Counted from the stretch's first letter, positions 8,740 through 17,445 are shown. The stretch is 64,000 bases of DNA from Halogranum rubrum (GCF_900114455.1 NZ_FOTC01000003.1:119774-183773), one strand, 5' to 3'. Program-made: numbers and translations. The notes: generated from the letters alone by a model not told the origin.

Positions 8740-8834
8740 GGGGATTCACCGAGTGACCTACGCTCGCTGTGGCGATAGCTGTTCGTACAGAGAAGTCAGC
8801 CAAGCCGAGAAAGAGACCGCAGATGACGGGTCAC

Positions 8835-10013
8835 TCAGTAGCCGCGGAGGTGGGTTCGAGTGGCGTCGTCGGGGTGTTTCTTACTCTGTGCGTAGGTCTT
8901 CCGGTCACGAATCTGTCGGTCGAGGACGTCACGCGCCTCGTGAAGCGCGTGGCGAGCGCCGTAGCCTTCACCGGTCGCGGTGAGCAGGCCCTTGTCGGTG
9001 AACAGGCGCATCCTGGCGAGGACGAGCGGCGTCCCGCGTAGTTTCTCGTCGTGTTCCTGCAGGTGGATGGTCGCATCGAGGAGCGTCAGGTCGCTGTCTT
9101 TGCTGACGAGTTCGTCGACGAGTGCGGCGACCGCTTCGTACGAGGTGTGTTCGAGGAGGCCGATACCGACCACCTGCACGCCGCGGTGGCCCTTCGGCGT
9201 CCACGTGAGCGACCGGAGCACGTCCGTCTTGGTGACGATGCCGATGGGAGCCTCGTCGTCGACGACGACGAGTGACGAACAGCCGACGTCGAGCATGCGT
9301 TCGACGGCGGTATCGAGTCCGGCGTCGGCCGTGATACGGTCGACCGGTTCGGTCATCAGGTCGCGAACGGGTAGGTCGAGCATCCGGTCGGTGTCGCCCT
9401 CGCGAGCACCGAACCCGCCGTGCTGGCGGCCGGCGGAGACGGTTCCGGTGTCGCCGCCCTTACTCTTCGAGACGCTCCGCGTGATGAACGAGACGACGTC
9501 GGCGACGCTGATGATGCCGACGAGTGCGTCGTCGTCGAGCACGGGGAGATGGGTGATGCGTCGCTCGCGGAACAGGTTCAGTGCCGTGCCGAGCGTGTCT
9601 CTCGGTGCGACGGTACAGAGGTCGGCCGTGTAGACGTCGTCGACGTCGAGTGCCGAGAGCGACTCCTGAACCGTGTCGAGCAGGTCGTTCGCGTGGACGA
9701 CACCGGAGAGCGTATCGCCGGCCAGCACGGGCAGGACCATCGACTGTGACTCGACCATGAGTCGTGCGGCCTCCCGGATGTCGGTCGTCTCGCCGATGGT
9801 CGGAACGGCGTAGACGAGCGAGCCAACCTTTCCCGCTGGCTTGCGGTGTGAGCCGAGTAACTGTCGGGGAGTCACGACGCCTTCGTAGTCGCCGTCGTCG
9901 GTGATGACGACCGCTTTCAGCGTCGGGTCCTCGAACGCACCGGTCAACTTCGAGATGGGCGTCTCAGCGTCGAGGGTTCGGAACTGTCGAGAAACGAGTG
10001 GTGAGATGTTCAT
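8835..10013 (-). CDS. Four-CBS-domain protein with C-terminal HPF/S30AE-like domain
   Basis: A 392-aa protein. Four CBS repeats occupy residues ~1-55, 65-120, 125-180 and 215-270 (for example THLPVLDDDALVGIISVADV and SLVVVDDEAPIGIVTKTDVL), with a Gly/Ser linker near 181-212. CBS pairs bind adenine nucleotides. Residues ~278-372 have the order strand-helix-strand-strand-strand-helix and end in ALHEARDVLDRQIRDRK, which closely resembles the last helix of bacterial HPF/RaiA (S30AE) ribosome-hibernation proteins. A nucleotide-sensing ribosome-binding role is therefore inferred, not proven. The start at 10013 is supported by the minus-strand site GGAGG seven bases upstream; the upstream in-frame extension is Cys/His-rich and unlikely. 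A perfect inverted repeat precedes the ribosome-binding site. Confidence 0.75.
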   Translation of the reverse strand: MNISPLVSRQFRTLDAETPISKLTGAFEDPTLKAVVITDDGDYEGVVTPRQLLGSHRKPAGKVGSLVYAVPTIGETTDIREAARLMVESQSMVLPVLAGDTLSGVVHANDLLDTVQESLSALDVDDVYTADLCTVAPRDTLGTALNLFRERRITHLPVLDDDALVGIISVADVVSFITRSVSKSKGGDTGTVSAGRQHGGFGAREGDTDRMLDLPVRDLMTEPVDRITADAGLDTAVERMLDVGCSSLVVVDDEAPIGIVTKTDVLRSLTWTPKGHRGVQVVGIGLLEHTSYEAVAALVDELVSKDSDLTLLDATIHLQEHDEKLRGTPLVLARMRLFTDKGLLTATGEGYGARHALHEARDVLDRQIRDRKTYAQSKKHPDDATRTHLRGY

Positions 10014-10025
10014 CGAAAACCTCCA

Positions 10026-10048
10026 ACTGTGTGTATGGGACACACAGT
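10026..10048 (-). promoter_or_regulatory. Perfect 9-bp inverted repeat upstream of the CBS-HPF gene
   Basis: ACTGTGTGT and ACACACAGT flank a 5-base spacer, directly upstream of the ribosome-binding site (minus strand GGAGG) and 13 bases from the ATG. It may act as an operator for a dimeric regulator or as an mRNA hairpin that controls access to the ribosome-binding site. No second copy was noticed in the window. Confidence 0.6.
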
Positions 10049-10136
10049 CATGAAGTAGTTGGACAGTTACACGACATGACAAGACCGACTGACGCAGGTA
10101 CGTCACCGCGAGTTAAGTGGAAAAACGGGAGAACGG

Positions 10137-10658
10137 CTATCGATAGAACCGACTACAGGTGCCGCAGAGGTTCTCTTCTTTGACGTCGACTTCGCGCACC
10201 GTCGGGGAGAAGCTCATCACGCACTTCGAGTTGTCGCAGTGTTCGAGCCCGAACGTGTGACCGATTTCGTGGACGACTTCCTTTCGGACCCTATCGGCGA
10301 ACACTTCACTCTGGGGTTTCGTCGAGATACCGCCGTCAGAAGACGTCTGGAGTCGATACGTAGAGATGACCGAACCGTTGCCGTTGAGGTAGGCGAGACC
10401 GAAGACGTAGTTCCGACGACGATAGAAGAGGTCCTGTGGCGTGATTCCGATGTTCTTGTCGCCGCTGCCGACCCGACTCGCCAGCTCGATGAACTCCTCG
10501 GCCCGGTACTGGTTTCGGCCACGGTCAAACGCGCCTTCGGGAATCGACTGCTCGTCGTGGACGGTCACGTCGAGGTCGTAGACGGAGCGGAGAGCGGCCG
10601 AGGCCTCCCGCTTGACCTGTGCCGGAACGTCCCCGATAGGCACGATGTCGACAAGCAT
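10137..10658 (-). CDS. amzA: Archaemetzincin zinc metalloprotease
   Basis: A 173-aa archaemetzincin. The zinc site is H130-E131-xx-H134-xxGxx-H140 (HEIGHTFGLEH), followed at once by the family cysteines C141 and C146, a Met-turn in CVMSFS, and C165/C168 (CGTC), which together bind a second, structural zinc. The start at 10658 (MLVDIVPIGDVP) gives the normal family length; the longer open frame upstream overlaps the divergent gene and is not halophilic in composition. It shares a 39-bp intergenic space with the UPF0146 gene on the other strand. Physiological substrates of archaemetzincins are unknown. Confidence 0.92.
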   Translation of the reverse strand: MLVDIVPIGDVPAQVKREASAALRSVYDLDVTVHDEQSIPEGAFDRGRNQYRAEEFIELASRVGSGDKNIGITPQDLFYRRRNYVFGLAYLNGNGSVISTYRLQTSSDGGISTKPQSEVFADRVRKEVVHEIGHTFGLEHCDNSKCVMSFSPTVREVDVKEENLCGTCSRFYR

Positions 10659-10697
10659 GAAAGGGGTTAAGCGACCGCCTCTCATAAATATCCCGAC

Positions 10698-11108
10698 GTG
10701 AAAAGCGCCCCTCGTGACGCACTGGTTACCCGTCTCGAACGGTACGACACACTGGTCGAGGTAGGTGTCGGTCGTAACCCGTCCGTCGCCGCCGCCCTCG
10801 CCGCCGCCGGAAAGTCGGTGACTGCGACGGACATCTACGAGTTCGACGTCCCCGAGGGTGTCCGGTTCGTCCGCGACGACGTCGTCGCCCGTAGCGAGCA
10901 GTCTGCCCCCGGCCGTCTCTACTCTGTCGACGCTCTCTACGCGCTCAACCTGCCGGGCGAACTCCACCGACCGGTCAGAGACGTCGCCCGCGCGACCGGT
11001 GCGGCGTTCGTCTTCACCACCCTCGGCTACGAAGCGCCGACTATCCCGGTGCGACGGGAGCAGGTCGGCGACGAGACGCTCTATACCGCTGTCGACCGGC
11101 GAGACTGA
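10698..11108 (+). CDS. UPF0146 family protein (Rossmann-like)
   Basis: A 136-aa archaeal protein of the UPF0146 family. Residues ~18-50 ([19 protein letters not shown], then VTATDIYEF) look like motif I and the following strand of an S-adenosylmethionine-type Rossmann fold, but the protein is much shorter than a full methyltransferase. The middle carries [17 protein letters not shown], typical of the family. No function is established. It is divergent from archaemetzincin and lies upstream of the HAD gene on the same strand, with a 46-bp gap. Confidence 0.8.
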   Translation: MKSAPRDALVTRLERYDTLVEVGVGRNPSVAAALAAAGKSVTATDIYEFDVPEGVRFVRDDVVARSEQSAPGRLYSVDALYALNLPGELHRPVRDVARATGAAFVFTTLGYEAPTIPVRREQVGDETLYTAVDRRD

Positions 11109-11154
11109 CGATGGCGACGGAAGGATTTTAGCACGCGCGCCTCGCACGGTTCCC

Positions 11155-12018
11155 ATGAACGCGGACGCAGTGGTCCTCGACATCGACGGAGTGCTCGTCG
11201 ACGTCGCCGACTCCTACCGACGAGCCATCGTCGAATCGGTCGACCGAGTGTACGGAAAGACCATCGCTACTGAAGACGTACAGCAGTTCAAAGACGCCGG
11301 TGGCTTCAACAACGACTGGGAACTCACCGACGCCGCTGCACTGTTCGTCCTCGCCCGGCGCGAGGGGCTTCGAACGAGCGTCGACGAGTTTACCGACGCC
11401 ATCGCCGAACAGGGTGGCGGTCTGGAGGCCGCTCGGGCCGTTCTCCGGGAGATGCCCAGTATCTCACAGGCGCGAGTCCGCGACAAGTGGGACAGCGACC
11501 GACTCCGCGACGTGTTTCAGACGCTCTATCTCGGCAGCGACCTCTATCGCGAACTCGAAGGCGGCGACCCCGTGTTCGACGCTCCCGGCTACATCCACGA
11601 CGAACCGGTCATCGTCGAGCCGTCGACCATCGACGACCTGACGAGCCGTTTCGACGTCGGCGTCGTCACCGGCCGTCCCGCCGCCGAGGCGGACATCGCC
11701 CTCGAACGCGTCGGACTCGACGTGCCCGACGAACACCGATTCACGATGGACGACTGGGAAGAGGGGAAACCACACCCGTACGCGCTGACGACGCTCGCAG
11801 AGCGCTTCGGTGCCGACGCCGTCACCTTCACCGGCGACACCCTCGACGACGTCAAGACTGCCGTCAACGCCGCCGAGACAGACCCCACACGGGAGTACTA
11901 CGGCATCGGCGTCCTGACGGGGGGGCTCACGGGCGAGGAGGGTCGACAGAAGTACGAGTCCGTCGGCGCGGCGGCCGTCCTCGACTCCGTCAACGACCTG
12001 CCCGACCTGCTCGAATGA
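11155..12018 (+). CDS. HAD-superfamily (subfamily IA) phosphatase, TIGR01548-like
   Basis: A 287-aa haloacid-dehalogenase-like hydrolase. Motif I is [11 protein letters not shown] near the N-terminus, with nucleophile and acid/base Asp in DIDG. Motif II is in VGVVTGRP, motif III is the Lys of EGKPHPYA, and motif IV is [13 protein letters not shown]. The cap inserted after motif I (residues ~20-160) is large, as in the archaeal TIGR01548 set. A phosphatase activity on a small phosphorylated metabolite is expected; the substrate is unknown. Its stop overlaps the start of the following small membrane protein (ATGA), so the two are co-translated. Confidence 0.85.
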   Translation: MNADAVVLDIDGVLVDVADSYRRAIVESVDRVYGKTIATEDVQQFKDAGGFNNDWELTDAAALFVLARREGLRTSVDEFTDAIAEQGGGLEAARAVLREMPSISQARVRDKWDSDRLRDVFQTLYLGSDLYRELEGGDPVFDAPGYIHDEPVIVEPSTIDDLTSRFDVGVVTGRPAAEADIALERVGLDVPDEHRFTMDDWEEGKPHPYALTTLAERFGADAVTFTGDTLDDVKTAVNAAETDPTREYYGIGVLTGGLTGEEGRQKYESVGAAAVLDSVNDLPDLLE

Positions 12019-12239
12019 GTCAGTACGGGCGGTTCCTCGTGACGATGCTCGTCCTCGACGCACTCGGCTACGCGCTCGTCGTCGTGCTCGTACCCTCGAA
12101 CTCCATCGCCCAGTTGGCCGCGTTGGTTCCGGTGCTCCTCGTCGCACCGCTCGTCGCGCGGCGACTCGTCTACGGCGAGTGGGTCTCGCGGCCGGACGTG
12201 AGCGACGAGGAAGAGAACGACAGCGAGGAGAGTCACTGA
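12015..12239 (+). CDS. Small two-helix membrane protein
   Basis: A 74-aa protein with two predicted transmembrane helices (residues ~6-26 and ~31-50) followed by a short acidic tail ([12 protein letters not shown]) expected on the cytoplasmic side. It overlaps the HAD gene by four bases (ATGA) and is surely in the same operon. I do not recognise a named family. Confidence 0.7.
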   Translation: MSQYGRFLVTMLVLDALGYALVVVLVPSNSIAQLAALVPVLLVAPLVARRLVYGEWVSRPDVSDEEENDSEESH

Positions 12240-12249
12240 AGCCAGTCGG

Positions 12250-12735
12250 TCAGCGCTCCTCGTCCAGTGAGAGCAGTCGCGTTCGACCGCCAGGGTCGAA
12301 GAGCGTCACCTCGACACCTCGCTCTCGTGCGCGTCGTCTGAGTTCGCGGGCGAGTTCGACCGTCTCGCGTTTCTCCTCGTTCGACCGGAACCGGACTCGG
12401 ACGTCGTCGTCGCGCCCCTCGACGCGAAGATGGAGCGAGAACCCGGTCGGGCGAACGAACGGGGCGAGTGCACGCAAGTCAGCATAGCGAATCCGCAGCG
12501 TCTCCGGGTCGTGCGTCGCTTCGGTCCGAGAGACGGCGTGCAGACTGAACAGGCCAAGCGACTCGGGGAGGCCGAACAGGAGGCCGTCCGCCGCGTCACC
12601 GACGAGGCGCGTGAGTCGACCGTGCCGAGATGTGGCGAGGAGGAGCGAGTCACTCGTCAAGAACGCCCGTCCGGGTCGGTATCGGCTGTCTGGTGTCGGA
12701 CGGAGGAGGACGTCGTAGGTGGAGGGACCGTCCAT
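12250..12735 (-). CDS. Haloarchaeal hypothetical protein
   Basis: A 161-aa soluble protein without recognisable catalytic motifs. The N-terminal half alternates short strands (YDVLLRPTPDSRYRPGRAFLTSD, read in parts) and the C-terminal third is a basic helix (RETVELARELRRRARERGVEV) followed by a strand. The mixed beta plus terminal helix layout suggests a small ligand- or membrane-associated domain, but nothing more can be said. Its end lies 10 bp from the end of the small membrane protein on the opposite strand. Confidence 0.6.
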   Translation of the reverse strand: MDGPSTYDVLLRPTPDSRYRPGRAFLTSDSLLLATSRHGRLTRLVGDAADGLLFGLPESLGLFSLHAVSRTEATHDPETLRIRYADLRALAPFVRPTGFSLHLRVEGRDDDVRVRFRSNEEKRETVELARELRRRARERGVEVTLFDPGGRTRLLSLDEER

Positions 12736-12835
12736 ACTCGTCTCTTAACCGGACGTGACAAAGTGGTTGGGCCGTCGGCGTCCGTCGTGTGCGCACAGTC
12801 GACAGTATTACCTCTCGGCCGTCCACACTCAGCGT

Positions 12836-13504
12836 ATGCGAATCGCACTACTCGGCGGCACTGGCGACATCGGTGAAGGATTGGCGCTCCGGTGGGCGTT
12901 CCACACGAACCACGACGTCATCATCGGCTCTCGCGACCCCGAGAAGGCCCGGCAGAAGGCCGAGGAGTACGAGACCGAACTCGACAGTCGTGGCGTCGAG
13001 AAGAAGGTCAACGGCTTCGAGAACGCGATGGCGGCAGACCGCGCCGACGTCGTCGTCCTCTCGGTGCCGCCGTACCACGTCGCCGACACCATCGAGGCAG
13101 TCGCCGACAAACTCGACGATGGAGACGTGCTCGTCACGCCCGCCGCGGGCATCAAACGCGACGACGACGGGTTTCACTACCACCCACCGAGCGCAGGCAG
13201 TGTGACGAAACTCGCCGCCGACGCGGCACCAGACGGCGTCGGCGTCGTCGGCGCGTTCCACAACCTCGCGGCGGCCCGACTGGCTGACCTGGACGCGGAG
13301 TTGGAGATAGACACCCTCCTCGTCGCCGACGACGAAGACGCCAAAGAGACCGTTCGGATGCTGGCCGAGGGTATCGAAGGACTTCGCGCACTCGACGCGG
13401 GCGGCATCGCCAACGCGGCCGAAGTCGAGTCGGTGACACCGCTTCTCATCAACGTCGCGACGAACAACGACGGGATGCACGACTTGGGCGTCCGGTTCCA
13501 GTAA
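12836..13504 (+). CDS. npdG: NADPH-dependent F420 reductase
   Basis: A 222-aa F420H2:NADP+ oxidoreductase that moves hydride between coenzyme F420 and NADP in the cytoplasm. The N-terminus is the dinucleotide-binding fingerprint MRIALLGGTGDIGEG, followed by IIGSRDPEKA, whose Ser/Arg recognise the NADP 2'-phosphate. Later family blocks are VVVLSVPPYHV, AAGIKR, GAFHNLAA and a C-terminal LINVATNN. The start at 12836 places the fingerprint at residue 3, as in relatives. It converges on a membrane-protein gene with only five bases between the two stops. Confidence 0.92.
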   Translation: MRIALLGGTGDIGEGLALRWAFHTNHDVIIGSRDPEKARQKAEEYETELDSRGVEKKVNGFENAMAADRADVVVLSVPPYHVADTIEAVADKLDDGDVLVTPAAGIKRDDDGFHYHPPSAGSVTKLAADAAPDGVGVVGAFHNLAAARLADLDAELEIDTLLVADDEDAKETVRMLAEGIEGLRALDAGGIANAAEVESVTPLLINVATNNDGMHDLGVRFQ

Positions 13505-13509
13505 GCCAG

Positions 13510-13809
13510 TTACGCTTCCGACGCCGGCCGGTTCCGTATCCACGTGTAGACCGCGTAGCCGACGCCGCAGACGCCGAGGACGACGAACCCGTATCCGCTG
13601 ACGAGAGGCGTCGCCGGTCCGGCGAGGTTGTGTAGTCCCCACAACGTGACGAACAGTCCGAGAACGAGACCGAACAGCCACGACTCACGGAGTCGGCGAT
13701 GGGCGGAGATGGCCATCACCACGACTCCGAGGACGGCGAGGACGGACGTCACCGGCCCATAGAACTCGGCGGCGAACTGCGCCGGATGGGTCCCGTACCA
13801 CAGCGCCAC
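13510..13809 (-). CDS. Small membrane protein, unknown function
   Basis: A 99-aa protein with three predicted transmembrane helices (residues ~17-35, ~44-62 and ~70-90) and a short charged C-terminus (WIRNRPASEA). No known family recognised. The frame has no better upstream start. It converges on npdG. Confidence 0.6.
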   Translation of the reverse strand: MALWYGTHPAQFAAEFYGPVTSVLAVLGVVVMAISAHRRLRESWLFGLVLGLFVTLWGLHNLAGPATPLVSGYGFVVLGVCGVGYAVYTWIRNRPASEA

Positions 13810-14034
13810 GAGTGCCAGAGAGACGAGCGTGAACGCGAGGCTCCGTCTGTCGAACCCCTGTCCGTTCTCGGTATTGGCGGGTACGAGCTAGCATCGACCC
13901 GCGACCATCATAACCGTACTCACGGTCACAGCCGACCAGTCCGCTCACGCACGACGGTTCGCACTCGAATCGCGACCCGTCCTCGGTCGACCGGTGCTCG
14001 ACACATCTATCTCTCGCCCGCGAAACAGTCGGAT

Positions 14035-14457
14035 ATGGTCAATCGACGCCTGGCACCGTTGGCCCTCGCCCTCCTCCTCGGCCTCGTCACGTTTCTCGCA
14101 TGGACCGTCGAGCGGTTCCTCTGGGAACTCGCCGACGTCCGCGTGGTCCTCGGTGTCGCCGTCGAACCCGCGAGCCGTATCGTCCTCGCCGTCGTCGCCG
14201 TCACGACACTCGGTCTCGTCGAGTGGTACGCGCTCGGTGGCCGTGGGCCGCGACCGGCCGCGACCGTGCTGGCTGGTCCGCTGCTCGGCGTCGGCGCGTT
14301 TCTCGTGCTCGCCACGGTCGTCCTCGGCCCGAGTACGGACTCGCCCACGTGGCTGCTCTACCTCGCGCTGTGTGCCGCCGGAGCGGTCGCTGGTGGCGTC
14401 GCTTACGGGCTCGGCGTCCTGGTGAGGCGGCTCAGAACGAGAACGGAAGCGGCGTGA
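14035..14457 (+). CDS. Four-helix membrane protein, unknown function
   Basis: A 140-aa integral membrane protein with four predicted helices (residues ~6-26, ~43-63, ~76-97 and ~105-128) and a basic tail (RRLRTRTEAA). The start at 14035 follows an AT-richer stretch (ATATCTCTCG, GGATATGG) and gives a protein that begins right before helix 1. The upstream in-frame extension overlaps the neighbouring gene and is basic. It converges on thioredoxin. Confidence 0.65.
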   Translation: MVNRRLAPLALALLLGLVTFLAWTVERFLWELADVRVVLGVAVEPASRIVLAVVAVTTLGLVEWYALGGRGPRPAATVLAGPLLGVGAFLVLATVVLGPSTDSPTWLLYLALCAAGAVAGGVAYGLGVLVRRLRTRTEAA

Positions 14458-14472
14458 ATCAGTGCGGTCGCT

Positions 14473-14739
14473 CTATGCGCCGGCCTGCTTGAGCGCTGCT
14501 TCGATGTCTTCGCGCTGGGTGACACCGACGAAGCGGTCGACGACGCCGTCGTCGTTCTCGACGATGAGCGTCGGCAGCGAACGGACCTGATACTGGTTGG
14601 CGATCTCCTGTTCGTCGTCGACGTCGACCTTCTCGAAGGCGACGTCCGGGTAGTCGGCCTCGATTTCGTCGAGAATCGGGTCCTGCGTCTTACACGGGCC
14701 ACACCAGTCTGCGTAGAAGTCTTTGAGTCGGACAGTCAT
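14473..14739 (-). CDS. Thioredoxin
   Basis: An 88-aa minimal thioredoxin. The active site is C13-G-P-C16 in DFYADWCGPCKTQ, and the cis-proline lies in VRSLPTLIV. It starts right at the strand before the active site, so it lacks the first helix of E. coli thioredoxin, which is usual for short archaeal forms. It is a cytoplasmic disulfide reductase; its electron donor is not visible here. Confidence 0.93.
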   Translation of the reverse strand: MTVRLKDFYADWCGPCKTQDPILDEIEADYPDVAFEKVDVDDEQEIANQYQVRSLPTLIVENDDGVVDRFVGVTQREDIEAALKQAGA

Positions 14740-14937
14740 TGTTCCCTTCTCCGGATACCCTACGAATTCGTAAAAGCGTTTCCAAGGTAGCTATCTGTGC
14801 GGTCAGGCAACGTCGGCGGGGGCGAGTCGAGCTGTGAGTCCCGGACACGTCCTCGGTGAGTCTCTCGCCGTCGGCAGTGAGTCTGATTCTCTGGAGAGTC
14901 GAAACGTTTACACCCTCAAAGAGCGCACAGAACCAAT

Positions 14938-15102
14938 ATGAGCAGTGGACAGAACAGTGGCGGCTTGATGTCGAGTGCCGGACTCGTCCGGTACTTCGAC
15001 GCAGAGGACCGCAACGCGATTCGTGTCGACCCCAAGACTGTCGTCGCGTTCGGCATCCTCTTCGGTGTCGGTATTCAACTCCTGAACATCGTCGCGCTGT
15101 AG
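14938..15102 (+). CDS. secG: Preprotein translocase subunit Sec61-beta (SecG)
   Basis: A 54-aa tail-anchored subunit of the SecYEG/Sec61 channel. The N-terminus is Ser/Gly-rich and cytoplasmic ([16 protein letters not shown]), then comes the conserved VRYFDAED...IRVDPKTVV stretch, and a single C-terminal helix ([18 protein letters not shown]) enters the membrane. The sequence is typical of archaeal Sec61-beta. The gene stands alone, upstream of pdxT. Confidence 0.93.
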   Translation: MSSGQNSGGLMSSAGLVRYFDAEDRNAIRVDPKTVVAFGILFGVGIQLLNIVAL

Positions 15103-15194
15103 TCGGCGATACCCCCGCTTCGTCTCGATAGTCTCCTCGACAGTGTCGACGCCGTGTCGCGCCCTTTTTACCGACTCACTCCACAGAATCAGCC

Positions 15195-15797
15195 ATGCTA
15201 CGCGCAGGCGTCGTCGCCGTGCAAGGTGACGTGAGCGAACACGCCGACGCCATCGAACGGGCGGCCCGCCTCCACGGCGAGGACGTCGAAATCGTCGAGA
15301 TTCGACAGTCGGGGCTCGTCCCCGACTGTGACCTCCTTCTCCTCCCGGGCGGCGAGTCGACGACCATCTCTCGACTGCTCCACAGTGAGGGTATCGCCGC
15401 GGAGATTCGCGCCCACGTCGACGCCGGTAAACCCGTCCTCGCGACGTGTGCGGGACTCATCGTCGCCTCGACGGACGCCAAAGACGCCCGGGTCGACCCG
15501 CTCGGCATCCTCGACGTGACCGTCGACCGCAACGCGTTCGGCCGACAGAAAGACAGCTTCGAGGCCCCCCTCGACGTCGACGGCTTGGCGGAACCCTTCC
15601 CCGCAGTGTTCATCCGCGCCCCGCTCATCGACGACGCAGGCGACGTAGCGGTACTCGCGCGGTGGGACGGCGACCCGGTCGCCGTTCGCGACGGACCGGT
15701 CGTCGGCACCTCGTTTCATCCGGAACTCACCGACGACGTTCGCATCCATCGACTGGCGTTCTTCGCGTCGTCGGAAGCGCCTGCCGAAGCGGAGTAA
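15195..15797 (+). CDS. pdxT: Pyridoxal 5'-phosphate synthase glutaminase subunit
   Basis: A 200-aa class-I glutamine amidotransferase that supplies ammonia to PdxS for vitamin B6 synthesis. The catalytic triad is visible: C85 in VLATCAGL, and H175 and E177 in TSFHPEL. The N-terminal [12 protein letters not shown] and [11 protein letters not shown] are family signatures. PdxS is not in the window, so the two subunits are not adjacent here. HisE follows on the same strand after 59 bp. Confidence 0.95.
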   Translation: MLRAGVVAVQGDVSEHADAIERAARLHGEDVEIVEIRQSGLVPDCDLLLLPGGESTTISRLLHSEGIAAEIRAHVDAGKPVLATCAGLIVASTDAKDARVDPLGILDVTVDRNAFGRQKDSFEAPLDVDGLAEPFPAVFIRAPLIDDAGDVAVLARWDGDPVAVRDGPVVGTSFHPELTDDVRIHRLAFFASSEAPAEAE

Positions 15798-15856
15798 GTC
15801 GAGACTCGACGAGACGGAAACACACGCTTTTCACCCTCCGCACTCCCAGAGCGAGT

Positions 15857-16156
15857 ATGAGCGACGAGGACATCCTCGACGAACTGTTCGACCTCATCGA
15901 GGAGCGGAAGGCGGAGTTGCCGGAGGGGTCGTACACGACGTCGCTTTTCACCCACGAGAAGGGCGAGAACGCCGTGTTGGAGAAGGTCGGAGAAGAGACG
16001 ACGGAACTCATCTTGGCGGCGAAAGACGACGACACCGACGAGATGAAAGCGGAGGGGGCGGACCTCCTGTATCACTTCCTCGTTCTCCTGTCGATGAAGG
16101 ACGTGACGCTCGACGAGTTGCGCGACGAACTCGGCGAGCGCTTCGGCGAGCACTGA
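15857..16156 (+). CDS. hisE: Phosphoribosyl-ATP pyrophosphatase
   Basis: A 99-aa MazG-like all-alpha pyrophosphohydrolase, the second step of histidine synthesis. Metal-binding acidic residues lie in [15 protein letters not shown] and in [13 protein letters not shown], the usual ExxE and D motifs. Length is normal for a stand-alone HisE. Another His gene (hisH) lies 6 kb away, so the pathway is scattered, as in most haloarchaea. Confidence 0.95.
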   Translation: MSDEDILDELFDLIEERKAELPEGSYTTSLFTHEKGENAVLEKVGEETTELILAAKDDDTDEMKAEGADLLYHFLVLLSMKDVTLDELRDELGERFGEH

Positions 16157-16221
16157 ACGACTCGAATCGTCTCGAGTCGTCTCGCAAGCATTATACAACC
16201 GGGCCAGCAAGAGGACTCTAT

Positions 16222-16371
16222 ATGCCCAGTTTCGACGCCGCCGTCAAACGGACCCTCGAGAAGCAGATCTGCATGCGCTGTAACGCACGAAACCCCCAGA
16301 AGGCCAAGCAGTGCCGTAAGTGCGGCTACAAACACCTTCGCCCGAAGTCGAAGGAACGCCGCGCCGCATAA
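16222..16371 (+). CDS. rpl40e: 50S ribosomal protein L40e
   Basis: A 49-aa basic zinc-ribbon ribosomal protein. Zinc ligands are in CMRCNARN and [11 protein letters not shown] (CxxC-x10-CxxC), and the C-terminus is PKSKERRAA. The basic composition is typical of a ribosomal protein even in this acidic proteome. An AT-rich promoter element (ATTATAC) lies ~30 bp upstream. Confidence 0.95.
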   Translation: MPSFDAAVKRTLEKQICMRCNARNPQKAKQCRKCGYKHLRPKSKERRAA

Positions 16372-16380
16372 GCTGGCCGC

Positions 16381-16758
16381 TCACTTCTCGCGATACAGTA
16401 CGACGAGCACGCCGACGAGCGCAAGCTGAACGAGTTTGTCGAAGAGGCCGAACGCCGACAGCGGGTCCGGGTTGATGACGAAGTAGGCGGCTATCTGAGC
16501 GAGTGTAAACGGAATCCCCACCGCGTAGAGTGCTCGCCGCCGAACGTTGAACAGCAGGAGGGCGATTCCCCCGAAGAACCCGAGTCCGGCGAGCACGAAG
16601 CTCACGGCGAGCGGTGAGGGGAGAAATCCGACGCCGAGCACGAGGTGAATCACGCCCGTGATTGCAGCGAGGACGATACCGACGTAGTGAAGCGTCGTCA
16701 ACGATGCTGTCTCGAACCCGACGCCACGCGTCGTCGATTGGTTGAGGTCTGTTGCCAT
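16381..16758 (-). CDS. Four-helix haloarchaeal membrane protein
   Basis: A 125-aa protein. A ~20-residue polar N-terminus (MATDLNQSTTRGVGFE) is followed by four closely spaced transmembrane helices that include the pattern LHYVGIVLAAITGVIHLVLG. This looks like a widespread haloarchaeal family of unknown function. It converges on L40e with a 9-bp gap. Confidence 0.65.
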   Translation of the reverse strand: MATDLNQSTTRGVGFETASLTTLHYVGIVLAAITGVIHLVLGVGFLPSPLAVSFVLAGLGFFGGIALLLFNVRRRALYAVGIPFTLAQIAAYFVINPDPLSAFGLFDKLVQLALVGVLVVLYREK

Positions 16759-16812
16759 ACCCCACGAACGTACGCAGAGAGAATAACTACTAGGTCGCAG
16801 ACTATTCGCAGA

Positions 16813-17445
16813 CTACTCGCCGGGGTACTTCGGCTTACGTTCTTCAGCACGGGAGAGTGCGCGTTCGACGACGTCGCGGACGCTGTCGCCGTCGGGGCCT
16901 GTCTCCGCGGTGAACGCCTCACCGTGGCCGGCGTACAGCGCCGTCACCGAATCGGGAAGCTGCTCCAACAACCCTTGCAAACTCTGGATGAGTCGCTCGC
17001 GCGACTGGCCCGGGAGGTCTGTTCGACCGAAGCTACCGTCGTCGAATGCGCCATCGTTGTAGACGACGACGTCGCCGCTGAACAGCGCCGTCTCGCCGAC
17101 GAACGAGACGTGGTCGGCGGCGTGGCCGGGTGTGTAGACGACGTCGAACGTCTCGTCGCCCATCTCGACGGTGTCGCCGTCTTCGAGGGTGTGGGTCCGA
17201 TGCGGATGTTCGGCGTAGGCGTAGACGTCGGCGTCGAACCGCTCGAGTACCGCGTCGAGTTGGTCGACGTGGTCCGAGTGCTGGTGGGTCAGAACGATTG
17301 CATCGAGGCTGTCGACGTGGTCGGCCACGACGTCCTCGACGCCCGGCATCGACCCGACGTCGACGAGCACCGTCCGCTCGCCTGTGACGAGATATGCGTT
17401 GCAGGTGAACTGCTCCGCACCGGCGGTGACGTTGAATACTTCCAT
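16813..17445 (-). CDS. MBL-fold metallo-hydrolase (glyoxalase II-like)
   Basis: A 210-aa metallo-beta-lactamase-fold hydrolase. The metal motif is T-H54-Q-H56-S-D58-H59. Further ligands are a His in YTPGHAADHV, an Asp in LFSGDVVV and a His in ALYAGHGE. The pattern is that of the glyoxalase II / thiol-ester hydrolase subgroup with a dinuclear metal site. The substrate is not known. It is monocistronic and cytoplasmic. Confidence 0.88.
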   Translation of the reverse strand: MEVFNVTAGAEQFTCNAYLVTGERTVLVDVGSMPGVEDVVADHVDSLDAIVLTHQHSDHVDQLDAVLERFDADVYAYAEHPHRTHTLEDGDTVEMGDETFDVVYTPGHAADHVSFVGETALFSGDVVVYNDGAFDDGSFGRTDLPGQSRERLIQSLQGLLEQLPDSVTALYAGHGEAFTAETGPDGDSVRDVVERALSRAEERKPKYPGE

